From contig NZ_JHXO01000010.1 of the NCBI RefSeq assembly GCF_000621705.1, positions 303,309-367,308 of the forward strand: a stretch of 64,000 nucleotides of DNA. The letters are read 5' to 3'. A program made the translations under genes and the position numbers. This DNA is from Prolixibacter bellariivorans ATCC BAA-1284. GTDB taxonomy: Bacteria > Bacteroidota > Bacteroidia > Bacteroidales > Prolixibacteraceae. Shown in pieces: positions 8,222 to 17,573 of the stretch. The number at the start of each line of letters is the position of its first letter. Within the stretch, counting starts at the first letter, position 1. The notes below the pieces were generated by a model. That model had not been told where the DNA came from and did no database searches. It saw only the letters and a program-made list of their open reading frames with translations.

Positions 8222-8947
8222 CTATTTAGCCTCCTCAGCAATCGTCATATCTTTTAACGATTCGAGAAATTCTTCAATTTGTTGCGCGTTTTCCAGCGTG
8301 AAATCACCCACGCGGGTTCGTTGTAAGCCTATCAGGTAAGCTCCGCTGTTCAATGCCTGTCCGATATCCCTCGCCAGCGCCCTTATGTAAGTACCTTTTC
8401 CGCATACAATGCGAAGTTTGGCTTCGGACTCAGAAAATTGCAGTACCTCGATCTCTTTTACAACAAGAATTTTCGGTTTCAGTTCAACTGATTTTCCTTT
8501 TCTCGCCAGATTGTAAGCCCGCTGCCCCTCAACTTTTACTGCTGAATATTCAGGCGGAACCTGCTCGATGGTTCCAATAAATTTCCGTACGGTTTCCCGG
8601 AATAATTCTTCCGTAATGTGCCCGGTTTCGTAAGTGGCATCCTCCTTCGTTTCCAAATCGAACGAAGGAGTGGTTGCTCCCAGTTTCAGCGTTGCAATGT
8701 ATTCCTTCTCACCCGCCTGAAGCTCTTCAATTTTTTTGGTAGCCTTCCCGGTACACAGCACCATAATGCCCGTTGCCATGGGATCAAGCGTTCCGGCATG
8801 TCCCACTTTCAACTTCTTTATACGCATTTTCCGGCAAAGGTTATTCCTGACTTTCTGCACCAAATCGAATGAGGTCCATTCGAGTGGTTTATCAAAAACA
8901 AGAATTTCTCCTCCCTTAAAATCAAATACTTTCGCCTCTTCAGCCAT
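8222..8947 (-). CDS. truB: tRNA pseudouridine(55) synthase TruB
   Basis: A 241-residue pseudouridine synthase that modifies U55 in the T-loop of tRNAs. The N-terminal LVFDKPLEWTSFDLV and the catalytic motif GHAGTLDPMATG, with its nucleophilic Asp, are clear, as are YSAVKVEGQRAYNLARKG and CGKGTYIRALARDIG. It lacks the C-terminal PUA domain of longer TruB proteins, which is normal for short versions in this phylum. It sits between DUF3098 and queA; a 281-bp gap separates it from the DUF3098 gene. Confidence 0.96.
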   Translation of the reverse strand: MAEEAKVFDFKGGEILVFDKPLEWTSFDLVQKVRNNLCRKMRIKKLKVGHAGTLDPMATGIMVLCTGKATKKIEELQAGEKEYIATLKLGATTPSFDLETKEDATYETGHITEELFRETVRKFIGTIEQVPPEYSAVKVEGQRAYNLARKGKSVELKPKILVVKEIEVLQFSESEAKLRIVCGKGTYIRALARDIGQALNSGAYLIGLQRTRVGDFTLENAQQIEEFLESLKDMTIAEEAK

Positions 8948-9228
8948 GTTCGGTTTACTTCACAAAAAAAGCCGGACTTAACAATAATTTACTGAATATC
9001 AGCCGACAAAAATAACAATTATCTCAAAAACTGCATAATTGCATGCAAAATAATCTTATAAATGCGAAATCAGGATACCTTACAACTCTTTGCCAGCAGT
9101 TATATCCATTGAAAAAACTTCCGGCAATACCCGCTTTACATAAATGCTTTTTCGGGATATTTACCGGAACCAGCGAAAAAAGGCAGCAACGAACAGCAAT
9201 AACTCTCGCTTCTGCCTTAGAAATATGA

Positions 9229-9492
9229 TTAAGCCTCTTCTTCGGATTTCGATTTCTTCATGATGGCATAGATTTCAAAAAGAAATCCAAAGAGCACCAC
9301 CATGGGAGCAAGTGTTATCCGGCGAAAGCTGAATATCTGGTCAGGATTGAACACGTTGGGATCGTCGCTTTTCCCACCGACCATCAAGATAAATCCTATT
9401 ATGATGATCAGAAAACCGATGACAAGCAGGCGATAGTTTTGTCGTCCCAAAGCAAATCCCTGATTCTTTAATTTTTCCGAATTTTTGGCCAT
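9229..9492 (-). CDS. DUF3098 family small membrane protein
   Basis: An 87-residue protein with two membrane helices (about residues 23-40, VIGFLIIIIGFILMVGG, and 58-75, LAPMVVLFGFLFEIYAIM) separated by a loop containing FSFRRITLAP. This layout and its place directly downstream of ftsX match the DUF3098 family of Bacteroidota, whose function is unknown; the conserved linkage suggests a role near the division apparatus or envelope. It begins 33 bp after ftsX and is probably in the same transcript. Confidence 0.85.
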   Translation of the reverse strand: MAKNSEKLKNQGFALGRQNYRLLVIGFLIIIIGFILMVGGKSDDPNVFNPDQIFSFRRITLAPMVVLFGFLFEIYAIMKKSKSEEEA

Positions 9493-9525
9493 TGTATCGA
9501 ATTTTACTAAAAGGCAAAAGTAATA

Positions 9526-10404
9526 TCAATAAAAAAGTTCATCAAATTTCAACCGCAAAAATTTGTTAACGGCAAAAAAGGTAGACACTCCCGAAATCAG
9601 AATACCCAGCACGAAAACCAATCCCAAAAGGATTCCCATGGTTTCCATGTTTTGAAAGTCAATCACCGCTTTTAATTCTTTTTGGTACGAGAATATCAAT
9701 CCCAACAACATGATGGAAGCGATAATGGCACCATAAATGCCATGTAAAACGCCTTTCGACATAAAAGGCCTTCGGATAAATCCGCGCGTGGCCCCGATAA
9801 GTTGCATGGTATTGATAAGAAACCTTCGGGAGTAGATGGACAACCGAATCGCATTGTTAATGAGCGCCACAAAAATGACCAACATCAGCAGGCTGAGTAC
9901 GGCAAGTATGACACTTAATTTATTCACGTTCCGGTTGAGCTGCCTCACCAAATTTCGCTGGTAATGCACCTCTTTCACCTCGGGATATTCCAGAAATTTC
10001 TTTTCGAGCAAGGCCAGACTGTCGGGATTGGCGTAGCTGGCATACACCTTCACATCAATGGATGAAAGCAATGGATTGTATCCCAAAAAGTCGACAAAAT
10101 CTTCGCCCAACTCTTTCTTCAGCTCTTTTGCAGCCGTGGCTTTATCAACAAAACGTGTCGATTTGATGTAATCGGTGGCATCGAGCTTTTTCTGAAGACG
10201 AATCACATCCACGTCACGCGCATTGTCATTCAAAATCAGGGTTACCCCGATATTTTCCTTCACATAATCTGACAACCGTTTAGCATTCAACAATAACAAT
10301 CCCATTAGTCCAAACAGAAAAAGGACCATGGAAATACTCAATGTTGTAGTAAAATACGAACTGAATAATCGCCGTTTCAGTCTTTTGGGCTTTCTTTTTG
10401 ACAT
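9526..10404 (-). CDS. ftsX: Cell division protein FtsX
   Basis: A 292-residue FtsX, the membrane subunit of the FtsEX complex that controls cell-wall hydrolases at the division site. One helix near residues 20-38 (TTTLSISMVLFLFGLMGLLLL), a periplasmic extracellular domain (about 45-165), and three C-terminal helices (about 168-190, 215-240, 258-280) fit the family. The block IYSRRFLINTMQLIGATRGFIRRPF is typical. No ftsE lies beside it, so the ATPase must be encoded elsewhere, as is common in this phylum. It follows the YfhO-like gene by 26 bp. Confidence 0.95.
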   Translation of the reverse strand: MSKRKPKRLKRRLFSSYFTTTLSISMVLFLFGLMGLLLLNAKRLSDYVKENIGVTLILNDNARDVDVIRLQKKLDATDYIKSTRFVDKATAAKELKKELGEDFVDFLGYNPLLSSIDVKVYASYANPDSLALLEKKFLEYPEVKEVHYQRNLVRQLNRNVNKLSVILAVLSLLMLVIFVALINNAIRLSIYSRRFLINTMQLIGATRGFIRRPFMSKGVLHGIYGAIIASIMLLGLIFSYQKELKAVIDFQNMETMGILLGLVFVLGILISGVSTFFAVNKFLRLKFDELFY

Positions 10405-10430
10405 AGTATATCCCTCTGCTCAAAATTATT

Positions 10431-12905
10431 TTACGCGTTCGCCTGCTTTCTCCGCATGAATTCTCTCACTCCCATACCTAACAACAAAAGAAGGAGAATG
10501 GCTGAACTGGCCATCGAAATGGTGTTGCCCATACGATAGGAAACCGGTTGGAATTTGAATTGAATATCATAATCGCCGGCAGGCAATACCATTCCTCTTA
10601 AAACATAATCAGTGCGGAAATAGGGCACTTTCTTACCATCGATGTATACATTCCAACCTTTGGGATAATAAATTTCAGAGAAAACCGCCATCTGATTTCC
10701 TTGTCCTTTGTAGTGATAATCTATTTCATCAGGTGAATAGGAAGTCAACTTCAACTGCGCATTGGGATCATACTGTATCTGAACGTTCTTCACTTCAGGC
10801 GCAAACCGTTTGTCGATCACTGCCTGTTCAGCCGGATTGATCATGTTTAAAGCAGCAATCTCCTGATCGGCATTATCCACCATCCGGTAGCTTTTCACCA
10901 GCCAGGCATGCCCCTGTGCCATCGGGTTCCTCAACGGAGCACCGTTAGGATTCACAATCACATATTTGGTATTCATCATGTTGATGGCATTCAGGCCCAC
11001 AAATAACGAATCCATGTCATTGTTGCTTTTCATCGCTTTCAGACGACTTCCCAAAATTTGCATTTCGTGCTGAAGATGGTATTCGATCAGTTCCTGATAA
11101 CGGCGCATTTTGGCCCCGTGATATCCGCCAATCGACTTAAAATAATACGACGTAGTAGCATCATTGAAGGTGCTGACCGTCATGTTCAGTACCCGGAAAT
11201 CGGGATCCTTATCTCTCAAAATCTCTTTATCGGCGGTAGTCTCGGCAAAATGTTGCTTCGCCTGACGCGGTGTCACAAAATTATCCTTGTTCAGATATCG
11301 ACGGTCAACTCCCCAGAAATCAATCAGGATCAAAATACCCATCAGGATCAGGCCGTTTCGTTTGGTTACCTTCTTCTCATAGGTTCCCCAAAGCACGGCA
11401 GCAAACAGAACGATGAATACAAGCGAGCGGAAAGCGTCGCTGCGCAGCAAGGCCTGCCTGTCTTCCTGTAGGGATTCCAGCAACCAACCCGGAAATTGTG
11501 CATCCTGCGGTCCGGAGAAATTTCCGGCCAAACCGGGAACTAAAGCAAACAACAATGAAAAACCGGCAGTGATACCGAAAGCCCATTTGAATGCATAGAT
11601 CCACTCTTTTTTGCTCACTTCACCACTCAACAATTTTTTCAACGCTAAAAATCCGAGCAACGGGATGGTAAAATCGGCAATCACCAGTATCATGGATACT
11701 GTTCGGAACTTGTTGTATCCGGGAACGTGATTCAGGAAGAAATCAGTCAATGGCATGAAATTCTTTCCCCACGCCAGAGTTATAGAGAGAATAGTTGCTA
11801 CGACCAACCACCATTTCAGTGGCCCTTTCACCAAAATTAAACCAAGCACAAAGAGGAAACAGATAATGGCTCCAACATAAACTGGTCCGGAAGTACCCGG
11901 TTGCGATCCCCAATAACCCGGTAATTGTTTTACAATCTGCCGTGAATTGGGAATATTGTTCTGCCGTAAGGTTTGGTAAGTTTTTGAGTTGGTATCAAAA
12001 CCTCCGGTTGACGAACCTCCATTAAAATTGGGAATCAATAGTGTAAAAGTTTCACTTTTACCATAACTCCAGGCAGTAGCATAATCCTTATCCAACCCCG
12101 AAGTTCGGTTATGCTGATCATTGGTCAGTTCCGATTTTCCCCGAATAGAAAATTTCCCATATTCATACGTCGTCCACAAACGGGTCATGTTCGCACCAAC
12201 AGCCAGTAATGCCAAAAATGCAAGTACTACGGCCGTTTTGGCAAACGGAACGAGCTGCTTTTTCCGAATAGCCATAACCAATTCGGTAACACCAAGCACC
12301 AGAACGAGTAATAGCGTGTAATATGTTATCTGTAAGTGACTGGCAAAAATCTGTAAGCCGAGAAAAATGGCCATAATCAGACCTCCGCCCCAGCGGTTCT
12401 TTCTAAAGGCATAATACAAGCCGCCAATAATAGGTGCCATATAACCAATGGCAATGGCCTTACTGTTATGCCCAGCCGCTATGATAATAATATCGTACGA
12501 TGAAAATCCGAAGGCAATAGCCCCAATAATACCAAGCCACGGATCAACGCCAAACAACAAAAGGGCAATGTAAAACCCAATAAAATAAAGAAAAAGAAAA
12601 CTAAACGGCCTGAAATTAAACAAGTTGGTCAACTTGTACAACGGAAGAAACATCGTTTTTGTAATCGGTAACCCAACAAGATAAGAAGGCATGCCTCCAA
12701 ACATACTGTTGGTCCAAAGAGCCACATCATCATGAGATTTGTTGTAATCCCGTATCTCTTTGGACATCCCTAAATAGGTATTTGTATCGTGCTGATTGAG
12801 TTTCTTCCCTTCGAGGGCGGGAGAGAAATACACGAACGAAAGGATAAAAAATAACAGGACTGCCACCAGATAGGGTAATCCCGGTTTTAGGGAAATTTTC
12901 TTCAT
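10431..12905 (-). CDS. YfhO family multi-pass membrane protein
   Basis: An 824-residue protein with an N-terminal helix (about 12-30), the motif FVYFSPALEGKKLNQHD, roughly a dozen membrane helices up to about residue 520, a soluble extracytoplasmic domain (about 550-790) and a last helix (about 793-812) followed by a basic tail. The FSPALEGKKLNQHD start and the late VFSEIYYPKGWNVYIDGK region are typical of YfhO-like proteins, GT-C-type membrane proteins that in Firmicutes help glycosylate teichoic acids. In Bacteroidota the acceptor is unknown. It neighbours the polysaccharide locus on one side and ftsX on the other, which suggests an envelope glycosylation role without proving it. A -7 box lies at 12937-12944. 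Confidence 0.88.
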   Translation of the reverse strand: MKKISLKPGLPYLVAVLLFFILSFVYFSPALEGKKLNQHDTNTYLGMSKEIRDYNKSHDDVALWTNSMFGGMPSYLVGLPITKTMFLPLYKLTNLFNFRPFSFLFLYFIGFYIALLLFGVDPWLGIIGAIAFGFSSYDIIIIAAGHNSKAIAIGYMAPIIGGLYYAFRKNRWGGGLIMAIFLGLQIFASHLQITYYTLLLVLVLGVTELVMAIRKKQLVPFAKTAVVLAFLALLAVGANMTRLWTTYEYGKFSIRGKSELTNDQHNRTSGLDKDYATAWSYGKSETFTLLIPNFNGGSSTGGFDTNSKTYQTLRQNNIPNSRQIVKQLPGYWGSQPGTSGPVYVGAIICFLFVLGLILVKGPLKWWLVVATILSITLAWGKNFMPLTDFFLNHVPGYNKFRTVSMILVIADFTIPLLGFLALKKLLSGEVSKKEWIYAFKWAFGITAGFSLLFALVPGLAGNFSGPQDAQFPGWLLESLQEDRQALLRSDAFRSLVFIVLFAAVLWGTYEKKVTKRNGLILMGILILIDFWGVDRRYLNKDNFVTPRQAKQHFAETTADKEILRDKDPDFRVLNMTVSTFNDATTSYYFKSIGGYHGAKMRRYQELIEYHLQHEMQILGSRLKAMKSNNDMDSLFVGLNAINMMNTKYVIVNPNGAPLRNPMAQGHAWLVKSYRMVDNADQEIAALNMINPAEQAVIDKRFAPEVKNVQIQYDPNAQLKLTSYSPDEIDYHYKGQGNQMAVFSEIYYPKGWNVYIDGKKVPYFRTDYVLRGMVLPAGDYDIQFKFQPVSYRMGNTISMASSAILLLLLLGMGVREFMRRKQANA

Positions 12906-12936
12906 TTGTATCGCATGTTACCGTTTCACATATACA

Positions 12937-12944
12937 CAAAAGTA
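12937..12944 (-). promoter_or_regulatory. -7 box (TACTTTTG) of the YfhO-ftsX transcript
   Basis: On the minus strand this reads TACTTTTG, matching TAnnTTTG, 31 nt before the YfhO start codon. Confidence 0.55.
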
Positions 12945-12986
12945 TATTTTTTTAACAAACGCTCCGTTCAACTCACTTTTATTAAA

Positions 12987-12994
12987 TATTTTTG
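12987..12994 (+). promoter_or_regulatory. -7 box (TATTTTTG) of the flippase gene
   Basis: TATTTTTG matches TAnnTTTG and lies 17 nt before the GTG at 13012, giving a leader of only about 10 nt. It is divergent from the YfhO promoter about 45 bp away. Confidence 0.55.
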
Positions 12995-13011
12995 ACATAA
13001 ATCTAATTTCC

Positions 13012-14502
13012 GTGGGAATAATCATCAAACAAACTATTCGAGGTTCCATCTGGTCGTATGCAGGCGTTTTGCTGGGTTTTTTGAACCTGGCCATATTATC
13101 TCCCAAAATCTTTTCAGCGGAAGAAATTGGATTGACGCAAGTGCTGATTGCCATATCCACCATTTTGGCACAGTTGTCCGGACTTGGTTTTCAGGATGTC
13201 ACTAACCGATTGTTTCCCTTTTTTCGAGATAACCACAAACACCACAATGGCTATTTATTTCTGGTGATGGCTGTTTCGGCTACCGGCTTCATTCTGGTTT
13301 CAATTTTCCTTTACTTTTTCACGCCTTACCTGATCCGGCAAAACCTGGATAAATCACCTTTACTTTCGGAATATGCTTTTTATATATGGCCCTTGGTTTT
13401 CTTTTTCCTGTTCTTCGCTGTATTCGACAATTACAACAAAGTACTTTACAATATCGTTCTGGGTACCTTTCTCAAAGATTTCCTGTTAAGATTCCTAAAC
13501 CTTGGCATTATTCTTCTGTACTATTTCGATGTTATCGATTTTGCCAGATACGTGCTGCTCTTCGTTATTATTCAATCTGTCCCTCCATTAGTTCTTAGCT
13601 TATACCTCATCAAGAAGAACAAATTCAATCTTCGTCCACAGCTTCGCTTCATTACTCCGGAACTGAAAAGACAAATTCTTTTGCTCTGTGTTTTCGGTAT
13701 TATTTCGGGCCTAAGTGGTTTTGCCTTAATCAACATAGACAAGTACATGGTAAATGCGTACATCGATTTGAAGGCTGCCGGAATTTACTCCGTTACTTTC
13801 TACTTTGGAACGTTGATAATGATTCCGTCCAGAGTCATGAATAAGGTAACTGTGCCAATTATTTCTGAATCGTGGAAAGCTAATAATTTAGCGAAAATAG
13901 AAGATGTTCTAATAAAAAGCAGCATCAATCAGTTTCTCTTCGGTGTATTGCTGTTTGCCGGAATCTGGGGCAACCTGCACAACATCTTTCGAATCTTGCC
14001 GGAAAATTATGAAAATGGCCAATGGGTCATCTTTTTTATCAGTATGGCAAATTTAGTTACAGTTTCCACCGGGAGTAGCGCCATAATTATTAACACGTCG
14101 AAATATTACAGATTTCAAGCGTATTTTATGTTCATGTTAATTGCTCTTGTTGTAATAACAAACGTAATATTCATTCCATTATTAGGCATTACCGGAGCGG
14201 CAATGGCCTCATTCATCTCAACATCGTTCTATACAATCACCCGTATATTATTTCTCCGCAAAAAATTTGGTTTGTGGCCATTCCAAATCAGTCACATTTA
14301 TGTCATTATTGTGGCTGCTATTTCTTTTGCCGTCTCTCAATTTATGCCCAGGATGAATTCGCTATGGTTCGATATTGCTGTTCGATCGGCAATAATTACA
14401 CTGATTTATTTTGCTTTGACTTATTGGTTCGGTATCTCTTCGGAACTGAATAGCTGGATGAAAGAGAGCGTTCAAAAAATCACTTCCTTTCGGCGTAAAT
14501 AG
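13012..14502 (+). CDS. Wzx-type polysaccharide flippase (MOP superfamily)
   Basis: A 496-residue integral membrane protein with about 14 helices, predicted to flip lipid-linked glycan repeat units across the inner membrane. The opening MGIIIKQTIRGSIWSYAGVL is characteristic of Bacteroidota flippases of the polysaccharide biosynthesis/MATE-like fold, and LGITGAAMASFISTSFYTI (about 385-405) is a typical late motif. Translation starts at a GTG; the -7 box only 17 nt upstream rules out earlier starts. It is the only plus-strand gene of the polysaccharide locus and converges on the methyltransferase gene with a 23-bp overlap of coding regions. Confidence 0.9.
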   Translation: MGIIIKQTIRGSIWSYAGVLLGFLNLAILSPKIFSAEEIGLTQVLIAISTILAQLSGLGFQDVTNRLFPFFRDNHKHHNGYLFLVMAVSATGFILVSIFLYFFTPYLIRQNLDKSPLLSEYAFYIWPLVFFFLFFAVFDNYNKVLYNIVLGTFLKDFLLRFLNLGIILLYYFDVIDFARYVLLFVIIQSVPPLVLSLYLIKKNKFNLRPQLRFITPELKRQILLLCVFGIISGLSGFALINIDKYMVNAYIDLKAAGIYSVTFYFGTLIMIPSRVMNKVTVPIISESWKANNLAKIEDVLIKSSINQFLFGVLLFAGIWGNLHNIFRILPENYENGQWVIFFISMANLVTVSTGSSAIIINTSKYYRFQAYFMFMLIALVVITNVIFIPLLGITGAAMASFISTSFYTITRILFLRKKFGLWPFQISHIYVIIVAAISFAVSQFMPRMNSLWFDIAVRSAIITLIYFALTYWFGISSELNSWMKESVQKITSFRRK

Positions 14503-15001
14503 CATAAAAACGAGGAGTAACCCTTCTCAATAATGGCCTTATTCCCAAATATCCGGTTGGAGCAACCCACTTTTCCCTGTGCAATATTTGCCATCCTGCC
14601 TTCTCCAACAACATATCAAGCTGCCAACTTTCAAATTCATGATAATGCTGATCGTATGGATCATTTATGTTACGATGTGCTTTGGCAAACCATAATTTTA
14701 GAGGAACCGTAACAAGAAGCTTTGTAGCCTTCGTGCTTCTCAAAAGAGGAAATGGTGAAACTAAGTGCTCCAACACTTCAAAGGCAGTCAATACTTCGTA
14801 GTTATATTCGTTTAACTTTTCCGGTTCCAGATCAAAATCAAACCCGAATGCACTCTCAATTTTGTAATTCTTGCCTTTCAGAAATGAAGAAAGTTTATTG
14901 GGAGTTCCTAAATCCAAAATGGTTTCATCCGTAGAAATGAATCTGGAAAGCATTTTATGGGTTCTTTCAAACCTGAGTTCCTCTCTTTTATTCATATGCA
15001 T
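14480..15001 (-). CDS. SAM-dependent methyltransferase
   Basis: A 173-residue class I methyltransferase-like protein. Motif I is ILDLGTPNKLSSFL, a weak form of the glycine loop with only one Gly. The acidic strand end is SAFGFDFDLEP, the post-motif is YEVLTAFEVLEHLVSPFPLL, and VTVPLKLW follows. The target is probably a sugar of the surface glycan or the lipid-linked intermediate, judged from the flanking genes only. The start may be the ATG at 15001 or the one at 14995. Its last 23 bp overlap the end of the flippase gene on the other strand. At 173 residues it is short for the fold, but both ends look intact. Confidence 0.8.
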   Translation of the reverse strand: MHMNKREELRFERTHKMLSRFISTDETILDLGTPNKLSSFLKGKNYKIESAFGFDFDLEPEKLNEYNYEVLTAFEVLEHLVSPFPLLRSTKATKLLVTVPLKLWFAKAHRNINDPYDQHYHEFESWQLDMLLEKAGWQILHREKWVAPTGYLGIRPLLRRVTPRFYAIYAERK

Positions 15002-15567
15002 TTATTAACCGATTGTGTGAAAACTTAAAAAAAACATTCACCATGCTAAATATAAACACTTTAATCCTAGAGAATAATGTAGTTTTGATTCTCACGGGCA
15101 CAATATAAAACGATTTTCGACAAATTTTTGAAAGTATTAATCCATGTTGCATAATAAAGTTGATTTCGCTGGTAGCTTCCTTAACGCCGAAAAAGAGCAC
15201 AATGCACCTGAGCTAAAATCAATTATATTTAACACCACCAGAGAATGCTGGTTCGCCGGCGATGAAAATTTACTTTTCAAAAAATGAGGGATAATATTGC
15301 ACAAAGTTTCCCAAACTGATTGATTATGCTGGATATAATCGCTGCAAGAAATCACTACCCGAACGCATATAATTTACTTCAAAAGAGATAGATGTAGTTT
15401 TTTGGGGGAGCACGGGGGATTAGGAGCTACTTACAATTAATTCTATGCCTCTTGATTACTTTTGTTCAGGGCACCAACATGTTTGTAAAATCCTTACTCC
15501 CGATTATTTTACAACTTCACATTTAAGTCGCAATGATTATTTCAGGGCACCTGTGAATTATTGTCTA
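15002..15567. other. Intergenic gap in the polysaccharide locus
   Basis: 566 bp without a convincing gene, unusual in a locus where most genes touch or overlap. Two short plus-strand readings with protein-like composition lie in different frames (15144-15287, and a stretch ending near 15394), broken by stops. They might be remains of a decayed gene, or chance. A G-rich run lies at about 15401-15417. No terminator or RNA gene was recognised. Confidence 0.4.
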
Positions 15568-16416
15568 TTATAATTTGATCCATCCCCGAGGCATCTCCCC
15601 GTAAGTTTTCAGCGCACTTTCAGGATAGATCACCGTTTTATCAGGATTATTATTAAGCCAGGCCGACCACCATGAAAAAGTACTGTTTGCAATGATATTA
15701 TGCTTGCACTGGCTCATGAAGAACATATCTTTAAACGCAGCGCTCTTATCAGGATTCTCCACAAAAGAGACATTTCCCAGAAATTGCAGTTCTTGTTTAC
15801 ACCAATCCAAATCATCAGAGAAAACGAAGTAATGAAATTTTTTCCCTTCTCTTTCCAATAAGCTCTGCGCCTGCTGATAATAAGAGGGTTTACACATCGG
15901 GAAAGCTTTAGGATACTTGACATAATCACCTCTCCTAACGTGGACAGCCACAGACTCTTTGTCATTTATTAATTCAAGTAATTCTGATTCTTCACTGTTT
16001 AGGTTGAAGTCAAATTGATAGGTTTCACGAATTTCAGCCTCTACATCTTTAAAATACTTTTCCTCATTCCAGTATCCTTCCAGGTAAATATCTTTAAGAT
16101 GCTTATATTCCTCAAAAGCAATATCTTTCCAAAAACGATATGAGCGGTGTTTGATCCCTCTTAGTCTGCGCAATACCCGATGATGAAACTGATAGCCAAC
16201 GTCGGCGTATTTCAACGAAACCTTGGAAGGAACACTGTCTTTTGATAAATCAACATTAAAAATCTTGTCAATTTCCCTTCCGTTATGCACCTTCCAGTGA
16301 TAGGTCGAGATGTCAAGCTTGACATTATCAGCACCGTGCCATGCCTGCATCTGCTTGAAAAAAGCATACTGAAACATCTGGTTACCCAAACCACTCCTCA
16401 ACCGGATAATAATCAT
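15568..16416 (-). CDS. Alpha-1,2-fucosyltransferase (GT11)
   Basis: A 282-residue family 11 glycosyltransferase, which moves fucose from GDP-fucose in alpha-1,2 linkage to a galactoside. Diagnostic blocks are IRLRSGLGNQMFQYAF at the N-terminus, VAVHVRRGDYVKYP (HxRRxD motif at about 159-165), HYFVFSDDLDWCKQ, and NSTFSWWSAWLN near the C-terminus. Length fits bacterial members such as WbsJ and FutC. Acceptor and anomeric linkage are inferred from the family. The gene overlaps the preceding GT4 gene by 4 bp (ATGA type), so the two are translationally coupled. No GDP-fucose synthesis genes are in the window. Confidence 0.93.
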   Translation of the reverse strand: MIIIRLRSGLGNQMFQYAFFKQMQAWHGADNVKLDISTYHWKVHNGREIDKIFNVDLSKDSVPSKVSLKYADVGYQFHHRVLRRLRGIKHRSYRFWKDIAFEEYKHLKDIYLEGYWNEEKYFKDVEAEIRETYQFDFNLNSEESELLELINDKESVAVHVRRGDYVKYPKAFPMCKPSYYQQAQSLLEREGKKFHYFVFSDDLDWCKQELQFLGNVSFVENPDKSAAFKDMFFMSQCKHNIIANSTFSWWSAWLNNNPDKTVIYPESALKTYGEMPRGWIKL

Positions 16417-17543
16417 GATATTACTTTGTGCAAATTATTTAAATATTCTTCTGCCATCTTTTCAGTTGTAAACTGATTTGCAGTTTCGACAGCCTCCTGA
16501 ACAATTTTATTTCTCTGCTCTGGCGAAAGCTTAATTACTTCTGTTAGTTTTTGTTTAATCGATTCGAGGCTTTTAGCATCACACAGAAAACCATTGACAC
16601 CATCTTGTATCGTTCCATCAATGCCTTCATCCAGAGAACCAATTGTTAAACAACCACAGGCCATTGCTTCCAGGTAAACTAATCCAAATGTTTCCTCATA
16701 ACTGGGTAAAATAAATATATCGCTTTTTACCAATTCCTCTACCACATCCTCTCTTGTCCTCCTGCCCAGAAACTTTACATGACTTTCTATTTCCAGTTGT
16801 TTACTGAGCTTTTTTAGTTCATGTTCCTCTTCACCAGCACCAATAATTACATACTCCCATTTTACATCCGGAGGATTTTCCGCCAGACTTCGCAGCACCA
16901 TATCAATCTGCTTTCTTTTGATTAATGAACTGACCGTGATCAGTCTTGTATAATCATCTGATGTCTTTCTATTTTGCTGATTAAGAAAAATTTCGGGAAT
17001 TCCGGAGAGTGCCAGAAACGCTTTATTACCAAATTCCGGGAACCTTTCAACAAAACGATCTCTATAGGCATGCGACCGACAAGCAAAAGCGTATGACTTT
17101 TTAAATATTGTTTCTTGGTGCCAACGATGGAATCTATTCTGAGATATTTTCAAATCTGACATGTGAATGCCTATTACTAAAGGAACATCCAACAAATCTG
17201 CGATTTTATGAAATGTAAAATAGGCATTGTACAGATGGCATACGACTACATCTGGCTTAAAATCCAGTTGATTAACTATTCTTTTGTTGCTATAGAAATT
17301 CCATTTAAGCAATGGTATTCGAACGGGCTTAACAAACTCAACATCAATATTCTTACCAATAGAAAATTTAGCATTTTCAGGGAATGGTTCTTTTTCAATA
17401 TGCCTGAAATGAGGCCTTATTACCTTAATCTGGTTATCTCTTTTTCCCCATTCTTCAACAAACTCTCTTAAAGCACCAGTTGTATATTGATTTCCTTTTT
17501 CATAAGGGAAAAACTGAGTTATGAAGAGTATGTTCATAAGCAA
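16413..17543 (-). CDS. Glycosyltransferase family 4 protein
   Basis: A 376-residue GT-B glycosyltransferase. The N-terminal domain opens with ILFITQFFPYEKGNQYTTGAL. The C-terminal nucleotide-sugar domain (about 180-370) contains LITVSSLIKRKQIDMVLRSL, YVIIGAGEEEHELKKL and the EX7E-type segment LPSYEETFGLVYLEAMACG, which binds the donor. Donor and acceptor are unknown; it should extend the repeat unit on the cytoplasmic side. The start may be two codons further in (MNILFI). Overlaps the fucosyltransferase gene by 4 bp downstream. Confidence 0.9.
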   Translation of the reverse strand: MLMNILFITQFFPYEKGNQYTTGALREFVEEWGKRDNQIKVIRPHFRHIEKEPFPENAKFSIGKNIDVEFVKPVRIPLLKWNFYSNKRIVNQLDFKPDVVVCHLYNAYFTFHKIADLLDVPLVIGIHMSDLKISQNRFHRWHQETIFKKSYAFACRSHAYRDRFVERFPEFGNKAFLALSGIPEIFLNQQNRKTSDDYTRLITVSSLIKRKQIDMVLRSLAENPPDVKWEYVIIGAGEEEHELKKLSKQLEIESHVKFLGRRTREDVVEELVKSDIFILPSYEETFGLVYLEAMACGCLTIGSLDEGIDGTIQDGVNGFLCDAKSLESIKQKLTEVIKLSPEQRNKIVQEAVETANQFTTEKMAEEYLNNLHKVIS

Positions 17544-17573
17544 GAAAATGAAACTTTAAAATATTGGTATTCT

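Noticed and set aside
9043..9228. A 61-residue plus-strand reading in the gap between DUF3098 and truB.
   Set aside because: No recognisable composition or leader; it opposes an operon and shows no uppP-like residues.
7133..12905. Horizontal transfer signature in the ftsX-queA block.
   Set aside because: Gene order and families are those of ordinary Bacteroidota; nothing suggests transfer.
15144..15287. A 47-codon plus-strand reading (MLHNKVDFAGSF...) as an intact gene.
   Set aside because: Too short and without family match; kept only as a possible remnant.
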